64,000 nucleotides of DNA from Rhytidiadelphus loreus. Taxonomy: Eukaryota > Streptophyta > Bryopsida > Hypnales > Hylocomiaceae. A program made the translations under genes and the position numbers. Each line of letters opens with the position of its first letter. Within the stretch, counting starts at the first letter, position 1. Location: positions 51,997,087 to 52,061,086 of the forward strand of contig OX344762.1 of the NCBI GenBank assembly GCA_947034895.1. The letters run 5' to 3'. Of the stretch, positions 50,218 through 62,058 are shown in pieces. The notes under the pieces are model-generated. The model saw only the letters and a list, made by a program, of their open reading frames with translations. It did no database searches and was not told where the DNA came from.

Positions 50218-50739
50218 AAACTATTTTTTATCATCCAATCTTTTCATCCAATCTTTTCATCCAATTTTTTCATCCAATCTTTCCATCCAATTTTTTCATC
50301 CAATTTTTATATCTACTTTGTTCATCCAATTTTTATATCTACTTTGTTCATCCAATTTTTATATCTACTTTGTTCATCCAATTTTTATATCCACTTTGTT
50401 CATCCAATTTGTTCATCCAATTTGTTCATCCAATTTGTTCATCCAATTTGTTCATCCAATTTGTTCATCCAATTTGTTCATCCAATTTGTTCATCCAATT
50501 TGATCCATTTCATTGAACTACTTCCATCCACTGTCTCGTAATTGTCTTCACATTTTTTTACTAAACTTTCATCCATTATTTCCTAAAACTCTCCTGAACT
50601 TTGGCCATAAATTTATCCATTTTCTCTTAAATTTACGTCAATTTCTTCATACTTTTCTTCCAAATTCTTCAATAAATTTCCCATATTCCCGCTCACCGCT
50701 CACCGATCCCCGCTCCCCGCTCGCATACCAGCATTCCCC
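50218..50739. repeat. Right inverted terminal array: TTCATCC minisatellite plus CGCTC repeats
   Basis: 50218-50512 is an array of TTCATCCAATYT and then TTCATCCAATTTG (13 bp) units, with a TTTATATCTACTTTG variant in the middle. After a spacer come repeated CCGCTC units, CCGCTCACCGCTCACCG and CCCCGCTCGCATACC, to about 50727. This is the inverted counterpart of 7708-8640. ORFs reading Ser-Asn-Leu-Phe-Ile-Gln repeats are artefacts of the array. Confidence 0.75.
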
Positions 50740-50754
50740 AGCTTATAGATAGCG
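50740..50754. repeat. Right copy of the target-site duplication of the 43-kb insertion
   Basis: AGCTTATAGATAGCG, 12 of 15 identical with 7693-7707. Confidence 0.55.
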
Positions 50755-52160
50755 GAGAGAACATCGTGGATGATGCTTGGAGGGCTTGGAAGTCTAGGCA
50801 CAAGTTTACCTTAGCGTCATGGGACTTTCTTATGACTCACTGAAAAGCCGATTACTTCAAAAAGCGGCTCTGAAACGATGCATGGACCAGCCGGGCTAAA
50901 GATCTTGAGAAGCAATTTCTGGAGGTTTTGCATATATTCACAAGGTTCATGAAGTTGAAGTATCAACTTTCTAAACCATATGGAGGAGTTCAAATCAATG
51001 GTATCGATGCAAAGGCAAAGACACTAGTGAAAAGCTCACATTACTAGTATTACGTCCGGGTAGTCAACCTTGCAGTCATTGATATCAAAGAGGTGCCTAG
51101 AGCAAGTAAAAGAATGATTCGAGCGATGTTGACCCATTCTTGAACATGCTGCTGGAGAAGATGAGTTCCAAAACGAGTGAGTCAAATGTCTAGCTCTTTA
51201 TTTTGGAAGGTAAAGAGGATATCAAGAATGCAACTTCTTTTGTATTGTTAAAAATGGAGCTCTACAAATACATGCTCACAACATACGTCCCAAGTAAAGT
51301 AGAGATGTTAAACAACGTCACAAATCACGGAACTGCTTCAGATGTACCTTTGCTCTTTCTTTTCAAGAAAGACAACAAATTTGCAATGGCCTCACTTGTG
51401 TTATTGAAGTCCAAATATGGCACTCCCACAAATTGCATGTATTATATGGATGCTTCCAAGAACACAGAGGTAAAGTAGTGGATTGAGGCTACCGAACTTT
51501 GAATGGAGTTCTACTTGAACATCCTCTGCAATTTTGTGAAGCCGGATGAAAATGTTCTTGGCATCTACTTAGGTGCCAAATTCATGCTTGCTACAAAGGT
51601 ATACATTATTTTCCCTACTGTCATATCTTATCATCAACTTGAAGATAGGTGATGGTAAAGGATTTATTGTAGATTGTAAGGACTTATCGTTGACTCGAGG
51701 ATACTTGCTAATCACTCATATCCTCAAATCGATGATAGCATTATTGAGAATAGGTTTCTCTTAGAAATGCCATCTTTAATATATGAACTTATTGTTTCAT
51801 TATTGTTTATTGTTTGGAGCGTTCTTCTATGGTTTTGTTGACAAAGAGGAGGTGAAATTGTATATGAGAATTTCATATGTAGCGATGAAGATGGACAAAA
51901 ATGATTTCATGTTCTCAAATTCCTCGTATTCGCTCTTATATAAAAAGCCGCAATGTCGTGAACCGGTTGCTGTTCAATCCAACCCGCCGCCGTCACCTAC
52001 TACGACATTGGATTGTCCAATTGTAGTAGTTGCACATGTTCCCCGACCTAGGGAGGCTATTGGTCCACATGTGTGTGATGATTATGGAATGGAAAGCATC
52101 AATGAGTTTGGAACCAACACATTCCAAATTTATGTGTGGACATGCATAAAAAACATTTAA
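50743..52160 (+). pseudogene. ParB-methyltransferase-like gene 2, 3' half (pseudogene)
   Basis: The frame resumes as LIDSGENIVDDAWRAWK from 50743 and continues with stops TGA (two), TAG and others to about 51180. A following frame (51203-51600) contains VPLLFLFKKDNKFAMASLVL, then W.EATE, then FYLNILCNFVKPDENVLGIY and LGAKFMLATK before a probable intron. FVKPDENVLGIYLGAKF occupies the place of the SAM-binding loop of a beta-class DNA methyltransferase (normally PGDxVLDPFxGSGTT), as in gene 1, but the acidic and glycine positions are changed. A later stretch (51831-52160) includes CREPVAVQSNPPPSPTTTLD. Stops, including TGA and TAG in W.EATE, show it is dead. Confidence 0.5.
51629..51738. repeat. 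Gene-2 palindromes, right half (three copies)
   Basis: TTATCATCAACTTGAAGATA at 51629, TTATCGTTGACTCGAGGATA at 51684 and ATATCCTCAAATCGATGATA at 51718, within 110 bp of the intron after the methyltransferase-loop exon. They are the same motif as the copies at 4984-7175, now 44 kb away because of the insertion. Confidence 0.75.
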
Positions 52161-52732
52161 AAGACTTTCACATTAACTACCATGTCAACCAAAAATATGA
52201 CTCACAAGAGTCATATTTCACATTAGCAAAGAATATGATTTACGAGAGTCATATTCATATTCATATTCCACATTATTCAAAAATATGACTCAGAAGGGTT
52301 ATTTTCCACATAGCAGAAAATATGACTCATCATAGCCGTATTCCACATCAACAAAAAATATGACTCATTGTAATCATCTTCCACGTCAGCCAAAATATGA
52401 CTCATCGTAGTCATATTCCACGTCTGCCAAAAATATAAATAAATGGAGTCATATGCCATGCATGATTTTTTTTCTTTGCTTGGATAGCTCAAGAAAAAGT
52501 CACCCCCCAAGGATAGTCAATGTATATGCTACATTGGCAAAATATGGCTAATTATACCCTCAAATCCACATGACTAACAATATGATTGATGTCTGAAGCG
52601 ACTTGTCAGTAATGACTGGATCCAATCATGCTCCAAATCATCTACAGTGATTTCTACGTGAGTCATATTTTTCAATTTTATAACTCACTGCAGTCATATT
52701 TGCAGTCATAAAACACCACTTTTATTATAGTG
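52161..52732. mobile_element. CACTA-like right end with AATATGACTCA repeat array
   Basis: Six or so imperfect units of about 40 bp built on AAATATGACTCATCGTAGTC and ATATTCCACGTC fill 52180-52480. The stretch ends TTATTATAGTG at 52722-52732; its reverse complement CACTATAATAAAAGTGG parallels the left end of the element at 53467 (CACTACAAGAAAGTGG), and ATGACTGCA motifs follow in both. So this is the right end of a relative of that element. Its left end was not found. Confidence 0.6.
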
Positions 52733-53466
52733 AGAATGCACATTTGCATGTATGTGCCGTTGTATCTTTTCACATCACGTACAAAAAGTGGAATAGAAGC
52801 CCTACTTATTGTCAATAAATTGCATCTTGAATTGTAGACATAGGTCGCCAAAAATAGGCGTATAGTAGGAGTTGAATAACAAAATTTCCTTTGCAGCAAT
52901 GTCCGTAGTTGCAAGAAGTCATTCTTTAGTGGCAACTGAGAGGCAACGTAGTTGTGGCTGTAACTACATCTTTCATTTGAAACATTGACATTAATCCCCT
53001 TTAGTAGAACTTTTCAATGTGTTTGTTGTAAGTACAACTAGTATAAATATCGAATGGCATCTACTCTTGTGATATTGACTTGATCAATGACAATAGTGCG
53101 CAAAAAGCTATTATTGCTCCCACACTAGTATTCAATTACTCAAACCCATCTAGTCAACTTGCACAAAATAGAATATGTATGCCAATTGGAAATTGATCGA
53201 ACACTCCATCAAGAAGGTCTCATTTTAATTAATAGGTTAATAAAAAATTAAAGAAGAGTTAAACTCATTGAGCACATGAAGAAAAAATTTAAAAACATGT
53301 AAAAGAACAAAAGATCCAAAAATTAATGTAGATGAAGGAAGTTTTGAGAAACAAGAGAAGAAAAACAAAATTAAATTAAAGAAATAAGAAAAAAAATTCA
53401 GGAAAAAAATGAGAAGACAAGGATAAATAAAGAGAGACAAAATTAGAAAAAAAATGCAAAAGATAT
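52733..53466. other. Unassigned AT-rich sequence between two CACTA-type ends
   Basis: No gene or repeat noticed beyond A-rich runs. ORFs are short and of low complexity. Confidence 0.4.
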
Positions 53467-53990
53467 CACTACAAGAAAGTGGCTACAAATGTGACTGCAA
53501 TATATGACTGTTTCACGACTTCCGGAAGTCATGTAGGAGAAGGGTGACTTCCGGATGACTGTTACCGGTGCAGTTGTGAAAAAGTCATTCTCATTGAGCT
53601 AAAATCTACGTCTACAGAACATGATAGTATCACCTTCTTTTTCTTTCAAAGGGGGAAAGATGGTTAAAGATGGATGTAGAAGCCTGAGGATCGGGATGGG
53701 GTTAACCGAGCCTACGTGTCCAGTCATGCGGCAGTCGCGGACCAGTCGCAAAGGACCCTTGTAAAATTTGACGTGGAGGTCCACGTGTCTAATCCAAATC
53801 ACGTGGCGTAAACCCCTTAAAAATATGACGTGGACTGCCACGTCAGCGGTTTCAGGCAAACATCTGTGGTAGTTGTGACCAAGTCGTGTTGAAGTGGCCA
53901 TGGAGTCAGAAACGGACAGTTGTGACCAAGTCGTGCCGCAGTGGCGTCTCAGTTGCATACTGTGAGTTCCGTAGTGATTTTGAAGGCGGG
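53467..53990. repeat. Left subterminal repeats of the second CACTA element
   Basis: Motifs AAGTCAT/ATGACTT, GTGACTTCCGGA, AGTCGCGGACCAGTCGC and AGTTGTGACCAAGTCGTG (twice, about 50 bp apart), plus GCCACGTC/GACGTGG. The perfect palindrome ACTTCCGGAAGT lies at about 53518. Confidence 0.65.
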
Positions 53991-55250
53991 GAATAGTCAT
54001 GGCAGAGTGTTGCTCTGGAATTTCGGGATACAATAAGTGAAGAATAAGTCGGGCTTAAGACGACCAGGAGTACGATTTTCGTTTATAATTTGGCTTATTT
54101 GCCCAGCGCTTTTGATCGTGCAGTTCTGTGATATACGGCCTACTTCTCTAACGATCTGAACGGATGCTACAGTTCTGAATACTCGACATGATTGCAAATC
54201 ACGCAAGAAACTACCGGTAGCATCAAGCAAGCTATTAGCGATAGTTGACATGTATCCCCCACATTGCATTCCGGATAGTAGACAGTAGGCAACAGGGCTT
54301 ACTCATCAAGCAACGCATTCCTCATAACAACAAACAATGATGCCAACAAAGATTTTTTTGCATTTCCAATGAAAAGAAAAGTCATTAAGCGCTGTGCACT
54401 TACAACCACGTCCCCAACAATTGAGCCTGCTACATATACTACATACATCCTGCCTGCTGCCTCTTCTGCTGAAATGCAAAATGCCGATTCACGTGCTGAA
54501 CTTCACGTACTTTGAATTCCAGATTGCGTAGGAGCCCAACGCGTGCTCAATTAATGTCTGGTCCGCATTATCTACGGCAAACATTAATGAAACTCCCACT
54601 TGCATGATCTTAGTGACATCCACCTTTAGCCATGCCTCCGGAATTTCTTTGAAGTGGAACTTCTGTTCACCTGGCAAGCCGCTGACTCTACCCTTCGCCA
54701 CTTTTTACTTCACAGCCCGCGGATTGAAGAGAAATACTTCGTCGCCGATCTTGAACTGCGATAGCTGACAGGTAACGTGTTAGCAATTTATATGGCGAGG
54801 CAATCGCTGCAGCAAGAGCGCGTCAGTTACGGACGTGCATGCGGCACCCTAGAAACGACCCCCCATCCATTCAAACCAAATTAAGAAATGACTTCGAAGT
54901 ACCTCTTACCGGCAACTTGCCCGTGTCACCTACACACGGGGTCATTGTGTCCGGAATTTCGCAGAACACAACCACAATATACAAATGCAGGTTGAGGAGG
55001 AATTACGAAGAAGTCGGTTCATGCGTCGTGATACAATGCAAACAACCACCCTTTATCACGTACAATTCAACCACTTGCCAAGCGCAACTACAACGTCACT
55101 GAGGTGACTCTTCCCTATGACTTCTGTACATGCATGACTCTCGGGCTACTTCTGTGCTACTGCAACTCGACTCCTACATGACTTTTACAACACAACCTGC
55201 TTTTATTCTCCGTGACAGGCAACAAAACAATACAAAGAGATCTACTTTGC
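53991..55250. other. Region downstream of the FCP1-like gene, no supported gene
   Basis: Short ORFs only. Minus-strand 54489-54701 (MAKGRVSGLPGEQKFHFKEI) looks mildly coding-like and could be part of a downstream exon of the minus-strand gene, but no splice chain was established. AAGTCAT-type motifs recur at about 55100-55190. Confidence 0.35.
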
Positions 55251-55257
55251 ATCATTG

Positions 55258-57358
55258 GGATTCAGAGTGGCACCTTCTTCGACCCCGTATCCCGCTTCTT
55301 AGTAGATGCCGTGGTCGCTGCCTTCCCCCTCGTCTCCTTTGGCAGCTGCTTTTCCTACACAAACACAAAGCAACTGTTAGATGTGTTGTTCATTTGAAGG
55401 TGAGGGGACGTCCTTGACTGCGTCGACTAGTCCGCAAGTCCCCTCACCTTCTACGCTATCGAGAAACTCATACGAGGATCCATGTTGCCCTCTAGTAATC
55501 ATGTCATCAGTTGGTTCGTTCAGTAGTGACGGGTGCTTGGAACGAAAGGCAGCAACGTCTGGGCAGGCATGCATGGTCTCCAACAGCGGCCATAGGGACG
55601 ATCTCAAGTAATCCTTATCGTCAGATAATGCTGACATACTCGTGACATAGAAGGGTTTATTGACGATGACATTTGCGGGAGGATTGCACCCGACCCTACA
55701 CAATTTACTATCAATGATAATCGTATTCTTCGCATTATATTGGAGCCATGCCGCATAAACTTTGGATAAATTCTTCCCCCAACTTGTGGTTCCTCCGTCT
55801 ACACCATCAAAGAACTCACATTGTTTACCGGACCACTCAAACAAGGGTTCACAATTCCCACTACTCATTGTCGCTCCCATGATTGTGGGGACTACATCTT
55901 CCATGAAGGAGGTGCTCTTGTTGCCCCAGAAAGCCACTGCAAAGTGAGCAAAACATCGGGCCAAAAATGGCTTCAGCCACGGCCTCAACACAACTCTCCT
56001 TAGGTTTGTTTTCATTGTTGTCCGAATTTTGCCGTTTGGATTCGGCTCAGAAAGCAAGCTACAATCCAGAATTGTGCTCTGCACATTCAACACGACTAAT
56101 TTGGACCTCCCACACGTATCGGCTGGTGGTAGGAGAAGATTCATCATCCCAGAACCCCCCTCCGTCAACTTGTTTTGAGGAATCCCAAAGGTAGCATGTA
56201 CCTTCACTGGTGACTTCAGCGGCTTCCTGGAACTCTTCCTCGGGGGCTCCGCGGACTTCTGGGCGGCTTCCACGGGTGTAGCAACAGCCAGTGCGGGAGG
56301 AAGAGACTCTGGTAAAATCGCAGCTATTTTTTCGGGGACAACAGCAAGTACAACCGGAGGAGTTTTGGCAAGAGGGAGGACTGCCACGGGGGGTGGTGGA
56401 ACATCAACTGAAGGATGTTCGGCTGCAGCGGACACATGGTCAACGTCAGGTGATGCCGACTGGGTGGGAGGCTGCACTTCTGCGGCAGAGTCTTTGACGT
56501 GTGGAGCGGCACCGTCTTCAAGGGGGGAAGCAACATCTTCTTCGAGGGGACCAACAACGTCTTTGACGGGGGGAGAAACAACGTCTTTGAGGGGGGCCAC
56601 GACATTGTGTTCAAGGGGGGGCGCAACATTGTCTTGAAGGGGAGTCGCAGTATCTCCGACTCCCCGTTGCTTCCGCATTCGACGTGGACCATAGCTCCAA
56701 TTGGGCTGCTTTTGGGGGCATCATCCTCCATGTTGTACACATCCGAGTCTTCCACTGTTTTCCCACAATTCTCAGCGGTGGGGGCGGGGGGCCCGACAAG
56801 GTCATCAGCCGTCGGTGTAGACAACTTTCCGCTGCTTACTTGCGACTGCATGTTTGTGGCACCTGCATGGTTAGCTATAGCAGCTCCCGTCGACGTCTGC
56901 ATAAGGACCAAAGCATTCTTGGAAACTTCTGGAGGCTCCAAGGCAGGTACGGCGATCATTTTGTGTTGGCTCAGGTTGGATGCAGGGCGCCCGAGTCGCG
57001 AGTCTAGAGCAGGAGTTGTGCCGCGGGTCGCCACCTTCCACTTCCTCCCACAAGTAGGAGCTACTGTAGTGGAACGCGACGGATGCCGAATCAGAGGTTC
57101 ATCCTCTAACGACAAAGTGAGCTCATCCCTTGTGCACAATTGCTTCCGCCGACGCTTCCTAACTTCTTTATCTGCTGGCGTATCGTCGCTTTCCAGCACA
57201 GACTTTGAAATGGTAGTGCTGCCGCCTTTTCTATCCTCTGTCCGCTTCATGAAATTTTGGAACATGTCTCGGAGGTCCACCATTGCTTCCGATTGCTTCG
57301 ACACTGTCTGGTTGAATTGGTCGAACTTTTTGTCGACGTCCTTCTTCCACCTTCCCAT
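55258..57358 (-). pseudogene. Degenerate FCP1/NIF-type HAD-domain protein of the second CACTA element
   Basis: The minus-strand frame from MGRWKKDVDKKFDQFNQ (57358) begins with a coiled-coil-like helix, then a long linker. It loses frame between about 56690 and 56630, where amphipathic repeats (PLKDVVSPPVKDVVGPLEED) continue in another frame to 55377. The C-terminal half matches the FCP1 homology domain in order: LVVLNVQSTILDC in place of LVLDLDETLVH, RPWLKPFLARCF, FAVAFWGNKS, KNLSKVYAAW, NTIIIDSKLC and NPPANVIVNKPFY. The nucleophile motif DxDxT is replaced (N, Q), so phosphatase activity is not expected. A donor at about 55448 and a Lys-rich tail exon from about 55354 are possible. It may be the 3' part of the same gene as 58721-60201. 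Why a CACTA element carries this domain is unknown. Confidence 0.6.
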
Positions 57359-58720
57359 GGTCGACACTATGACAAATTGACCTACTCCTACACTCTTTTG
57401 CCTACGAAACAATCGGAAGCAATCAAAGAAGTTAGTAACTGAAGACGCTCCATGGAGGTGATGTTTGGCAAAACGTTGAAGAACTACCAACCAATCGCAA
57501 GATTCAACGACGACGAGGCAGCTACTCGTGTTCTAAATGCGCCTAACTCCTACTTACTCCATCGTCACTCATTTACAACTCTCATTTCACTACATCACGA
57601 CTCTATGACTCTGGCGGGACTACCATGCCACGCCAAGACGACTTCACGGCGACTAGCCACATACTTGAATTACTTTCCGGCAACTTTCAATTTGGCTTCA
57701 TTTCAATCTGTGCGCTTGAACAGCCGAAGTCAATTATCCCATGCCCAGGAATTAAAGTAGTCGATCGAGAGGCAAGTACCATACGCTCAAGCTCACAACA
57801 GAGTACTGACCAACTGTAGATTGCGACATCTTGGTATCATGATCCGGGTAACGGTACACAACCTAGACAATACACAAGGAAATTGACCGTAATGTCAACT
57901 CAATAGTAAAACAAAGGCCAACTAGATAGATGTGCTAGGCCACAACAGACCCTCTTCCGCACACATTGCTACGGATCACGGCCACGTTCCTCTACACTTA
58001 CCGATCCGGCAGCATCCACCGCTACATTGCTGTCGCTGTCCCACGCAGCGTCATGTGTCTCCTCTAAACTGTTGGACCTGCGCTCCCTTTGCAACCAATA
58101 CCACACATTATGTAAAAACTTCTGAGACAAAACGATACACCATTTCCAAAAAATGAGGAGAATACATGCGGGAAAACAATATTGTCGACTAGAACTCTCG
58201 ATTGGTATGGGAGGGAACTACAATATGACTCTATGCGTACTTCCAGGGTACTGCCTACTGCTGCTTGACTTCACGGGTACTTCCTGACGATTGTGTCACG
58301 ACACGGGAGTCGGGACGTATGCAACACTTGTTCAAATTTTATTTTGACAAAAGAAAATACAATTTCGGATAACTACGAAGCTCAGTCAAATTACTATACA
58401 ATGAAATGAAACAAAATGACCTGACAACGTTGTTTGAAATTTGCTAACTACATGACAATGTGCACTGAATGAACACTGCAGTAGGGAATACAATCATTCT
58501 GCATAGTTGAAGTCCAAACATCACCTCTGTTTCATCTAACAAACAATCGGAAAGAGTCCTAAAAAAATGGGGTAAGTAAAAGCAACAAGAAATTAAACTG
58601 AAGTAACAAATTAATTCGTCCCTTCTGGTGACCACACCAGAAATTGAGGTTCTATATGCTAATGTCAAATGCAATGCCAACTCTTCATAGCATTTAAGAA
58701 AAACAAGACAATGCTTACCC
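57359..58720. other. Introns or spacer between minus-strand coding blocks
   Basis: No credible coding region. Contains scattered GACTT/ATGACT motifs like those at the element end. Confidence 0.4.
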
Positions 58721-60201
58721 GCCCCGGTTTAGGGTCAAGTCCTTTTGTCTTGCTGACTGTCCTGGAGTTTCCAACGCACTTTCGAACTTGGGCCATTTTC
58801 ACGGACTTCCGCTTCTGCGCATCCGTCTGCCAGTATGTTTTCAAACGCTTCCACTGTTCCCCGTTTACATGAATTGGACAAGTTTCGGTGCCTTTCACCC
58901 ATCTTGCTTTTAGTCTAGAGCGCTCTGACTTCAGGAACCTTGTGATGACTGTACGAAATCCTATCGTGCTCAGTGGATTCTCCACGTATTCGAACTCGTT
59001 GTCTAGCAAATCTCGGAGCTTCTGCGTTGCAGCTGGCTTCTGGAGGTTCCAATATATCCACCACGCTTAGGTCAAGGATCTTTGGAACATAGTGGCGAAT
59101 TGACTCATCCCACGCATTCTTTCCCTCGCAGGTGGCATCGATGTCGCCATTCTCCAACACTTGCACGCGAGCGGCTTTCTTTCCGCCTGCAGTCCGCTCA
59201 CGCTTTTCCACTTCGTACAGGGGTCGCCTCCCCATCTGCGCAGAGGTCTCTTCTATTGTAGCAGAGCCAGACCAAGGCATGTAATGGCATGGCACCCATG
59301 TGAGGTGCTCAGGCGGGTAGGTTCCCCCTTGCAGATGCCGCTCTTGCGTTGGTGCTGATTGGTTTAGGGTGGTGAGAACTCCACTTGGCCCCCGTCACCT
59401 CTTTCACTTTGGCTTGGAAGTGGGCTCCTCGACCTCTAGTGACACATCGTCCTCGCTTGACTGTATAGTAGCATTCCTTGCCATGGTCACGGCCACAAAG
59501 GGGGAGAGTTTAGAGTGGGGTTCCGGTAGTACTCCAATTCAATCTCTTGTACATGCTTAATTGACTTCTAACCTACCGGTGCTGAGCAACGCAGGGGAGA
59601 GCATCGTGGTGTATCCTAATTTGAATGCAAAGGAGCGATATGCCAAATTACCTGCCACTACTGCCTCCGAGGTGGTCTGCTGCTGCACATGGGTACAAGC
59701 TAAAGCTAAACTGAGCATACCTGCTGCGAGGGCCTCTTCAGCGAACTCCGTGGCCTCGGAGGACGAATCCGTGTGTCCGCTCATCTCGGCTGCAAAACGC
59801 ACATGCCTGCGTGTTGTTGGTGACTTCCCTTCCTTCGTCGCCCTGCGTCCTCCAAGGCCCCGCTCAGACCGCCGAATTAATCGCGAAGGACCCTTTTCTC
59901 CGCCGACCTCCTCTGCCGCTACCTTCTTCCCAGCAGCAATGTCCCTGTGCCACAAGACAGCCGAGGAGAAATTATCACTGCGCACAAAGAACGTCGGCGG
60001 ATGGATGGCAACTCCAACTACTACCTCCGTCTCACTCAAAAATGGGGACGTGCTGGCTAAGCGAGGCGACGCAGATAAGCTGACATTGAAGTCTCCGTCG
60101 AGGGTTTCAAGAATAACAACGAGAATAGGGTCTACGTGGCCCTTTCCTGCTTCATTAATTACGGTGGCCTCCACCCTAAGAAAACAGACAATGCAGTGCA
60201 A
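58721..60201 (-). pseudogene. Transposase_24 (Ptta/En/Spm)-like gene of the second CACTA element, frameshifted
   Basis: The first block is 60201 to about 59711, ending near a donor after EEALAAG; it includes SRLIRRSERGLGGRRATKEG and an acidic end. The second block, 59220 to 58721, reads EKRERTAGGKKAARVQVLE and PKILDLSVVDILEPPEA. It then changes frame by one base near 59030 and continues KLRDLLDNEFEYVENP, EQWKRLKTYWQTDAQKRKSV and SKTKGLDPKPGR, followed by a GTAAGC donor. The last part is the Transposase_24 signature and aligns with EQWDTLVRNRQSP of the 26-kb element's gene. Alternative reading of the frame change as a 43-nt intron is unlikely because plant introns are longer. Confidence 0.6.
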
Positions 60202-60229
60202 CTACTACACAACTTGGAAATGACTGGAA

Positions 60230-62058
60230 CCAAGTGGTGGCCAAGTACGTAGTCACATAAAGTGACTCTCCATCGACTATGGCACAACTAGTGGAACTTG
60301 GACGGGAAATGCGGCGTGTAATTAATAAGCACTCAGGAACAGAACCCTAGGAAGACGTCGTCACGCAAGAAGACAGTCATGCAAGAAGAGAGAAAACTCA
60401 ATGCTCTAGTACAGTTCACACTCTGCAGATGTTCAAGGTCGACGGAGTGCGGCGAGTCACTGCGTGGCAATTAAAGGAGGAGCACACCTGAAAGGTAGCC
60501 ATTGTGCAGCTAACTCTACCCCTACGCAGCAACTCCAGAATTCTACTCTCGCTGACGCAAGTTTTAGCTATTCATGAACTTACATTTCACTCCTCACCGC
60601 GAGGGCGCCCTGCAGTTGTTGCTGAACTTCGATCACATTTTGGTCTCGCCACAGTTCGTACTCGCCCTTCTCTGGCGGCGGACTCTCCATCGACACTTCT
60701 CGATTTGCGACTCCAAACTCCGCGGAATTTGTTGAACTTCAATTGGATGTCTCACTCCTGCGATGAGACCTGCGATGAGAACTGACTGCTCCAGTTGCAG
60801 CAACTAATTATGGCGAGAGGAGGGCTTGCGTTTTGCATGGTGTCGCCGCGCTAGTTCTATTGCGGTCCTACCTTCGCTCATGCAAGCAACGCATGTCTTG
60901 GACGCAGGTTAGTGTCTCTCTTCCTATAGTGTATCTCCAAGGCTAGGTTCTTGATGAGGGAGGCAGAATTTGGCAGTGGCTCTTAAATATCTTATTACAG
61001 TAACTATGGTCCCCTGAATAGGAGTTGACAGCCATGAGCAGCACGATGTCATAGTGATTTCCGTCGACCACTATCTATGAAAGAAAAATGATTGGAAGAA
61101 ATTTGGACAATGATTGTAGACGGAGATATTTGGCAATTAATTGTTAGTACAACCTCATCTGTAAATTAGTGCTACTTAAGGGATGCCGGGGACAGCGTCG
61201 GTGCGAGTACTTGTTACATGAAAGTGACTTCAAAGTCATGTTAGAGTCATGCTGAAGTCGCTTGGGAGTGGAAGACTGAAACTTGCTGACTTTTGCATGA
61301 CTTGAGGCAGTCATATGTTTTCCATTAATTTTGTTAGACGCGCTTGTTTTTGGACTGAAGGCAGTCATATGGTGGACATGATTTTTTGTAAACAAAAATT
61401 TTAGGGAAAGTGCGTTTTTCTGGACTGGAAGCATTCATATGTAGGACGTGCATTTTTTCGAACTTGAGGCAGTCAAAAGTTGTCGGTAGTCATTTTCCAA
61501 ACATGAAAATTTTTTAACATGCTTTTCCGTGGCAAAGCATTTTTTTGAAAACGCTTTTTATGTGGACAAGCATTCTTTGGTACAAGCATTTTTTTGTACA
61601 AGAATTTCTTTGGACATGGATTTTTTTGGGCATGCATTTTTTTGGGCCATGCATTTTTTAAGATATGATATCTGCTTCTGCTCCTCTACTGACTATGGTG
61701 GCTATGTAACTGAAGACCTCCAAGTCGTGCTCTCTCGTACTGAACTCATGCAAATGGGTCACACGAGTACCCAATCACACCCAACCAAGTTTGCACCGCC
61801 GTCTTGTGCCTTTGGCGCTCGACAAGTCGGGGGTCGGACCACTCATGACTGCTGAAAGTCACGTGGTAGTCACCACTACGTGATATGTGACTAGAAATTG
61901 ACTCTTAGAAGTCATTGAGAAGTCGCATAGAAGTCATAACCCAATACCCATACTAATGTTTTCTGACTTACCATGTTAGGAGACCGTACTAATGTTCCTG
62001 TACGTGCTGTGAATGTAGTGCAAGAGAGTAACCTTGTCCAGAAGACTTGACCGAGGCA
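60230..62058. other. Divergent intergenic region with AAGTCAT motif array
   Basis: No supported gene. From about 61200 to 61960 there are many copies of AAGTCAT, GTGACTT, GCAGTCATATG and AGTCGC, the same words as in the subterminal region at 53467-53990. It is the presumptive shared promoter region of the two divergent element genes. Confidence 0.55.

Noticed and set aside
49997..50541. Three overlapping ORFs with Ser-Asn-Leu-Phe-Ile-Gln repeats
   Set aside because: All three frames of the TTCATCCAATTTG array are open; this is a repeat artefact, not a repeat protein.
56499..57380. 293-codon plus-strand ORF
   Set aside because: Antisense of the coiled-coil and linker part of the FCP1-like gene; no domain, and the minus strand carries recognisable motifs.
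59561..60223. 220-codon plus-strand ORF
   Set aside because: Antisense of the N-terminal block of the Transposase_24-like gene; the opposite strand fits the element layout and has basic and acidic tracts like the homologue.
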